A stretch of DNA of 64,000 nucleotides, from NCBI RefSeq assembly GCF_026004115.1, contig NZ_BPIM01000001.1:1364001-1428000 (forward strand). Direction: 5' to 3'. The stretch is from Meiothermus sp. GTDB lineage: Bacteria > Deinococcota > Deinococci > Deinococcales > Thermaceae. Positions 60,551 through 64,000 of this stretch are shown in pieces. Numbering within the stretch: the stretch's first letter is position 1; each line of letters opens with the position of its first letter. The notes beneath the pieces are model-generated. The model made no database searches, had not been told where the DNA came from, and worked only from the letters and a program-made list of their open reading frames with translations. Position numbers and translations under genes: made by a program.

Positions 60551-61735
60551 CTATCTGTACTGGGCCAGCAGGTTTTTGGCGATGATGACCTTCAGGACCT
60601 CGCTGGTGCCCTCGCCGATGCGGGTCAGACGGGCGTCGCGCCAGTAGCGCTCCACCGGGTACTCCTGGATGTAGCCATAGCCACCCAGAATCTGGATGGC
60701 CTCGTCGCAGGCCCGCACACCTGCTTCCGAGGCAAATAGCTTGGCCTGGGCCGCGGCCTGACCAAAGGGCCTGCCGGCATCGCGCAGCTCGGCGGCCTTG
60801 AGATATAAAAGGCGTGCGGCCTCGAGTTCGGTCGCCATGTCCGCCAGCTTGTGCGAGACGGCCTGGAAAAAGGCGATGGGCTTGCCAAACTGCTCGCGCT
60901 CCAAAGCATATTTGGCCGCAAACTCCATTGCGGCCCGCCCCAGCCCCACCGCCATAGCAGCGATGCCGATGCGGCCCCCTTCCAGTACCTTCATCACGTC
61001 GTAGAAGCCCTTGCCCCGCTCGCCCAGCAGGGCTTCTTTGGGCAGGTGGATGTCTTCGAAAATGAGCTGGGCGGTGTCGGAAGCGTTGAGCCCGAGCTTT
61101 TTTTCCTTGCGCCCAATGCGCAAGCCCTGAATGGGCGCCTCGAAGACCACCGCCGAGAGCCCCAGGTGTTTTTTCTCTTCGCTGGGCGCGGCATCGGTGC
61201 GGGCGTTGACCACATAAATGCCTGCCACCGACCCCTGGGTGATGAATTGTTTGGAGCCGTTCAGCACCCAGCCCGAAGCGGTCTCTTCGGCCCGGGTGCG
61301 CATAGCGGCCGCGTCCGAACCGCTGCCCGGTTCGGTCAGGCCCCAGGCCCCCAGTACCTCGCCCGAGGCCAGCCGGGGGAGAAACTGCCGCTTCTGCTGC
61401 TCGTTGCCCGCCAGCAAAATGTGCCCGGTACAAAGGCTGTTGTGCGAGGCCACCGTGAGGGCCAGGGCACCGTCTACCGCTGCAACTTCTTCAATGATGC
61501 GGGCAAAAACACGCGTCGAGAGCCCCGCCCCGCCATACTGCTCGGGCACCTGGGCCCCCATCACGCCCATCTCGCCCAGCTTTTTCACAATCTCAAAGGG
61601 AAATGCGCCTGTCTGGTCACGCTCGGTGGCGGTGGGGGCCACCTCGGCCTGTAAAAAGTCCCGCAGTGCGCCGATAATCTGTCGCTCCTCGCTGTCCAGC
61701 TCGAACCACAAGTCCCTGGGGCGGTCTGCAATCAT
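60551..61735 (-). CDS. Acyl-CoA dehydrogenase
   Basis: 394 residues with the family signature [21 protein letters not shown] (FAD/substrate), the second signature [51 protein letters not shown] including the catalytic Glu in GEGTSE. It removes two hydrogens from an acyl-CoA and passes electrons to ETF. Chain-length preference is unknown. GGAGGAA before the ATG is the ribosome site. Confidence 0.95.
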   Translation of the reverse strand: MIADRPRDLWFELDSEERQIIGALRDFLQAEVAPTATERDQTGAFPFEIVKKLGEMGVMGAQVPEQYGGAGLSTRVFARIIEEVAAVDGALALTVASHNSLCTGHILLAGNEQQKRQFLPRLASGEVLGAWGLTEPGSGSDAAAMRTRAEETASGWVLNGSKQFITQGSVAGIYVVNARTDAAPSEEKKHLGLSAVVFEAPIQGLRIGRKEKKLGLNASDTAQLIFEDIHLPKEALLGERGKGFYDVMKVLEGGRIGIAAMAVGLGRAAMEFAAKYALEREQFGKPIAFFQAVSHKLADMATELEAARLLYLKAAELRDAGRPFGQAAAQAKLFASEAGVRACDEAIQILGGYGYIQEYPVERYWRDARLTRIGEGTSEVLKVIIAKNLLAQYR

Positions 61736-61947
61736 TGGGGGTTCCTCCGTACAACCAATATATCACTTTTTATAACAGGTGTTGGAAATACGTTACAAAA
61801 CACTCGAGGCCGATGGCGGTTTTGCTCGGTGTTCTGGATGCGCTTCGCAGTGAAATAAGCCGCAGGTGATATAGTGAATCATCGTGAATCCCTACAGCTT
61901 TAGTACACTTGTGTTGGGATTTCGAGTCGTTTTGGAGGAACGCCTGA

Positions 61948-62337
61948 ATGGAGCTTGAAGCCGGTGCAATTGTAGAAGGTCGCGTCACGCGAATCATGGA
62001 GTTTGGGGCTTTTATCGAGTTTCCCACGGGAGAATCGGGGCTGGTACACATCTCGCAGGTGGCCCACGAGTTTGTCAAGAACATCCGCGATCACCTGAAC
62101 GAAGGCGATGTGGTCTCGGTGCTGGTGCTGGGCCGCGACGACAAGGGCCGCCTCGACCTCTCCATCAAGGAGCTCACCCCAGCCCCCGTCGAACCCCCCC
62201 GGCCCAAGCGCTTACCCCGCCAGGCCCCCGAGTTTGAAAACAAACTCAAAAGCTTTTTGCGCGGCTCAGGTGGTTTTGGTGGCGGTGGAGGCAGCAAAAA
62301 GCCGGGCGGTGGAAAGGGTGGGCGCAAGCGCCGCTAA
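61948..62337 (+). CDS. S1-domain RNA-binding protein (GSP13-like)
   Basis: 129 residues: one S1 domain (MELEAGAIVEGRVTRIMEFGAFIEFPTGESGLVHISQVAHEFVKNI, then VSVLVLGRDDKGRLDLSIK) and a basic, Gly-rich tail (GGFGGGGGSKKPGGGKGGRKRR) that likely adds unspecific RNA binding. Similar small proteins bind ribosomes or mRNA under stress. GGAGGA precedes the ATG. Confidence 0.9.
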   Translation: MELEAGAIVEGRVTRIMEFGAFIEFPTGESGLVHISQVAHEFVKNIRDHLNEGDVVSVLVLGRDDKGRLDLSIKELTPAPVEPPRPKRLPRQAPEFENKLKSFLRGSGGFGGGGGSKKPGGGKGGRKRR

Positions 62338-62674
62338 GGCATTGGCGCATATATTTTGAAGGATGACCCGACCGGCCAGCCCTTAGGGTTTACGACAGCA
62401 CAGGTTGAAATGAGAATCCAAAGCGGAGTTGGCCCCACTTCTTTGGTTTTTTCCGCCCACGTATTGCCAGGCGGCTTCGGATTGTCCTCATTCAAAATGG
62501 ACAGCGTCTTGGGCGCCATCCGGCCCGTTGCACATGCAAATGACAAAGGTGGGCGGTGTGCCTTTGCTAGAAGCTTTCAGCCATGAACCTTTGTGAGCCC
62601 TGCTTGCTCCAGGGTCAAGGCAGGAACCAATGAGCGAGGAACCAAAACCCTCTAGCGGTAGTGTCCTACGGGTA
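62338..62674. other. Gene-free stretch
   Basis: About 340 bp between the S1 gene and a MITE-1 copy. A short open frame (62356-62586) has no ribosome site and poor codon character. No tRNA, terminator or repeat was recognised; the sequence could be a decayed gene. Confidence 0.4.
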
Positions 62675-62907
62675 ATACCAGATTCGGTTAGTTCGCCACC
62701 CTTCGGTGACGAACTAACAGGGCCGAAGTTATCCGCGTAGCGGAGGGCGATACCGCCCCTTGGAAGTTATCCGCGTAGCGGAGGGCGTAAGCCCCTTTGG
62801 AAGGGAGACGCTTTTTTCGCCGACCGTTCGGGAGGGGTGTGCTCTAGGATTCAAAAAGACAACCTATGGGATTTTGGTCTTTTGAACTGTCTTTTTGAAT
62901 CCGGTAT
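62675..62907 (+). repeat. MITE-1 element, long form (copy D)
   Basis: 233 bp with ends ATACCAGATTC / GAATCCGGTAT and two tandem GTTATCCGCGTAGCGGAGGGC modules, the inverted counterpart of copy A at 6728. It ends 8 bp before the fabI stop codon, so it lies in the 3' region of fabI. Confidence 0.85.
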
Positions 62908-62915
62908 AACCCATA

Positions 62916-63710
62916 TCAGGCTCCTTCTTCATCAAAGCTCATGCCCATGATGCTGTAGCCTGCATCCACGTATACCGTCTGGCCGGTGGTTCCGCTGGAC
63001 AGGGGAGAGAGCAGGTACAGGCCCAGGTTCCCCACCTCCTCGTGGGTAATCATGCGCCCCAGGGGGGCGGTGGCGTTGTACTTGGCCACCATCTTGCGAA
63101 AGCCGGGGATGCTCATGGCGGCAACGGTGCGGATGGCCCCTGCGCTGACCGCATTGACCCGGATGTTCTTCTTACCGAGCTCGTAGGCCAGGTAGCGTAC
63201 GCTGGCTTCCAGGGCGGCCTTGGCAATGCCCATCACGTTGTATTTGGGCACCACCTTCTCGGAAGCGTAGTAGGTTAGGGTAACCAGACTGCCCCCTTCG
63301 CGCAGGAGCGGCTCGGCCTCGCGGGCCACCGCCACCAGCGAATAGGCCGAGACTTGCAGGGCAGTGTTCCAGTCAGCGGCGGTGGTATCAATAAACCGCC
63401 CTTCCATGGCCGGGCGGGGGGCAAAGGCAACCGAATGCACTAGATAATCCAGTCCTCCCCAGGCGCTCTGCAGATCGGCAAACATGGCCTTGAGGGCGGT
63501 TTCGTCGGTTACGTCCACCTGATACAGGCGCTGGTTGGGGCGCCCGGCGGTGAGCTTTTCGAGTTTTTCCCGCAGCCTCTCCCCCTGGTAGCTAAAGGCT
63601 ATTTCGGCCCCAGCAGCATGCAGTTTTTCGGCGATGGCCCAGCCCAGGCTGTGCTCGTTGGTTACGCCCATGACCAGGGCTTTCTTGCCGGACAAGTCAA
63701 TACAGACCAT
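62916..63710 (-). CDS. fabI: Enoyl-[acyl-carrier-protein] reductase (NADH)
   Basis: 264 residues, short-chain dehydrogenase fold: NAD site GVTNEHSLGWAIAEKL, VHSVAFAPRPAMEGRF, active site YYASEKVVPKYNVMGIAKAALE (Tyr and Lys), and IRTVAAMSIPGFRKM. It performs the last reduction of each fatty-acid elongation round. Length and motifs fit FabI rather than FabG. Confidence 0.96.
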   Translation of the reverse strand: MVCIDLSGKKALVMGVTNEHSLGWAIAEKLHAAGAEIAFSYQGERLREKLEKLTAGRPNQRLYQVDVTDETALKAMFADLQSAWGGLDYLVHSVAFAPRPAMEGRFIDTTAADWNTALQVSAYSLVAVAREAEPLLREGGSLVTLTYYASEKVVPKYNVMGIAKAALEASVRYLAYELGKKNIRVNAVSAGAIRTVAAMSIPGFRKMVAKYNATAPLGRMITHEEVGNLGLYLLSPLSSGTTGQTVYVDAGYSIMGMSFDEEGA

Positions 63711-63981
63711 AACCCCCGTATCTTACCCGCACCGCCTCGAGGATTGGCAATCCCTTGGTGGAGTTTCGAACAGATTCCGACCGCTTCCTGGCAAAGCGTT
63801 CCGCAGGTTGCTTTTACGCCTCTGAACCAATCCTCATAAAACCCTATTAGAATAATGTCTACAACAGGTTGTTTAGATTATTACCAATAGTGGGACATTT
63901 CTCACTACCGCAGGTGACAATCCTGAGACTATAAACATTCTTCAAATGCACGAATCTCTTTCGGCAGCAAGGGAGGTAGAT

Positions 63982-64000
63982 ATGCAGACGCTCCAACAGG
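63982..64000 (+). CDS. Start of a gene cut by the right edge
   Basis: ATG at 63982 (MQTLQQ...) preceded by GGGAGGT at 63971-63977, a good ribosome site. Only six codons are visible, so the product is unknown. The 270 bp between it and fabI shows no other feature. Confidence 0.6.

Noticed and set aside
62356-62586. Open frame between the S1 gene and MITE-1
   Set aside because: No ribosome site, atypical codon use, no homology I can recognise; possibly a decayed gene but not supportable.

Overview
The window looks like chromosomal DNA of a thermophile in the family Thermaceae (Deinococcota), most likely Meiothermus or a close relative. The reasons are high GC with very frequent CTCGAG; the four-gene bc1 order known from Thermus (fbcC-fbcX-fbcF-fbcB); many genes whose -10 box lies about 6 nt before the start codon (leaderless mRNA); and a type III-A CRISPR system with TIGR02710-type CARF proteins. 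The genus is an inference from gene content.

Layout. 1-14 kb is mostly housekeeping: a BTAD regulator cut by the left edge, an ABC-2 permease, a universal stress protein, PilT, a frameshifted rlmB, an Mrr-like nuclease, mltG, ruvX, alaS, an IMP dehydrogenase/GMP reductase relative, a YkgJ-type protein, a frameshifted DinB protein and a MacB-like ABC exporter. 14.8-17.5 kb holds tRNA-Leu, CRISPR array 1 and a CARF-HEPN gene. 17.6-24.3 kb is a cobalamin-riboswitch operon for B12 uptake and cobinamide salvage (btuFCD, cobC, cobU, cobT, cobS plus two small genes). 24.3-28.9 kb is accessory: two lipoproteins, a small membrane protein, a nonsense-mutated amine oxidase and a gene split by a 161-bp repeat. 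29-32.2 kb is the bc1 operon.

33.5-45.5 kb is the CRISPR core: array 2, csm1-csm5, a VapBC toxin-antitoxin pair coupled by overlaps to cas6, a second CARF-HEPN gene, a cas1 with its middle deleted, an intact cas2, and array 3. The arrays hold 9, 9 and 16 copies of one 35-nt repeat, each behind a near-identical leader of 330-380 bp. Each leader carries a 12-bp palindrome, an extended -10 promoter and an inverted pair of perfect DnaA boxes. Interference looks intact; local adaptation looks broken.

45.5-64 kb holds a membrane protein pair, tRNA-Gln and tRNA-Glu, an MFS transporter, a HAD phosphatase, a truncated Lnt-like gene, a LolA-like/outer-membrane pair, a TetR-ABC exporter operon, ppa, moaA, a DCC protein, a patatin, pyrD, an acyl-CoA dehydrogenase, an S1 protein and fabI.

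Three families of small non-coding repeats shape the window. MITE-1 (four copies, about 126 or 234 bp) supplies the last 21 codons of pyrD. R2 (five copies, about 161 bp, with 12-bp target duplications) splits one gene and marks the end of another. A single 129-bp element lies at 14.06 kb. Six genes are visibly broken (rlmB, dinB-like, amine oxidase, the R2-split gene, cas1, lnt-like); the two homopolymer frameshifts could also be sequencing errors.
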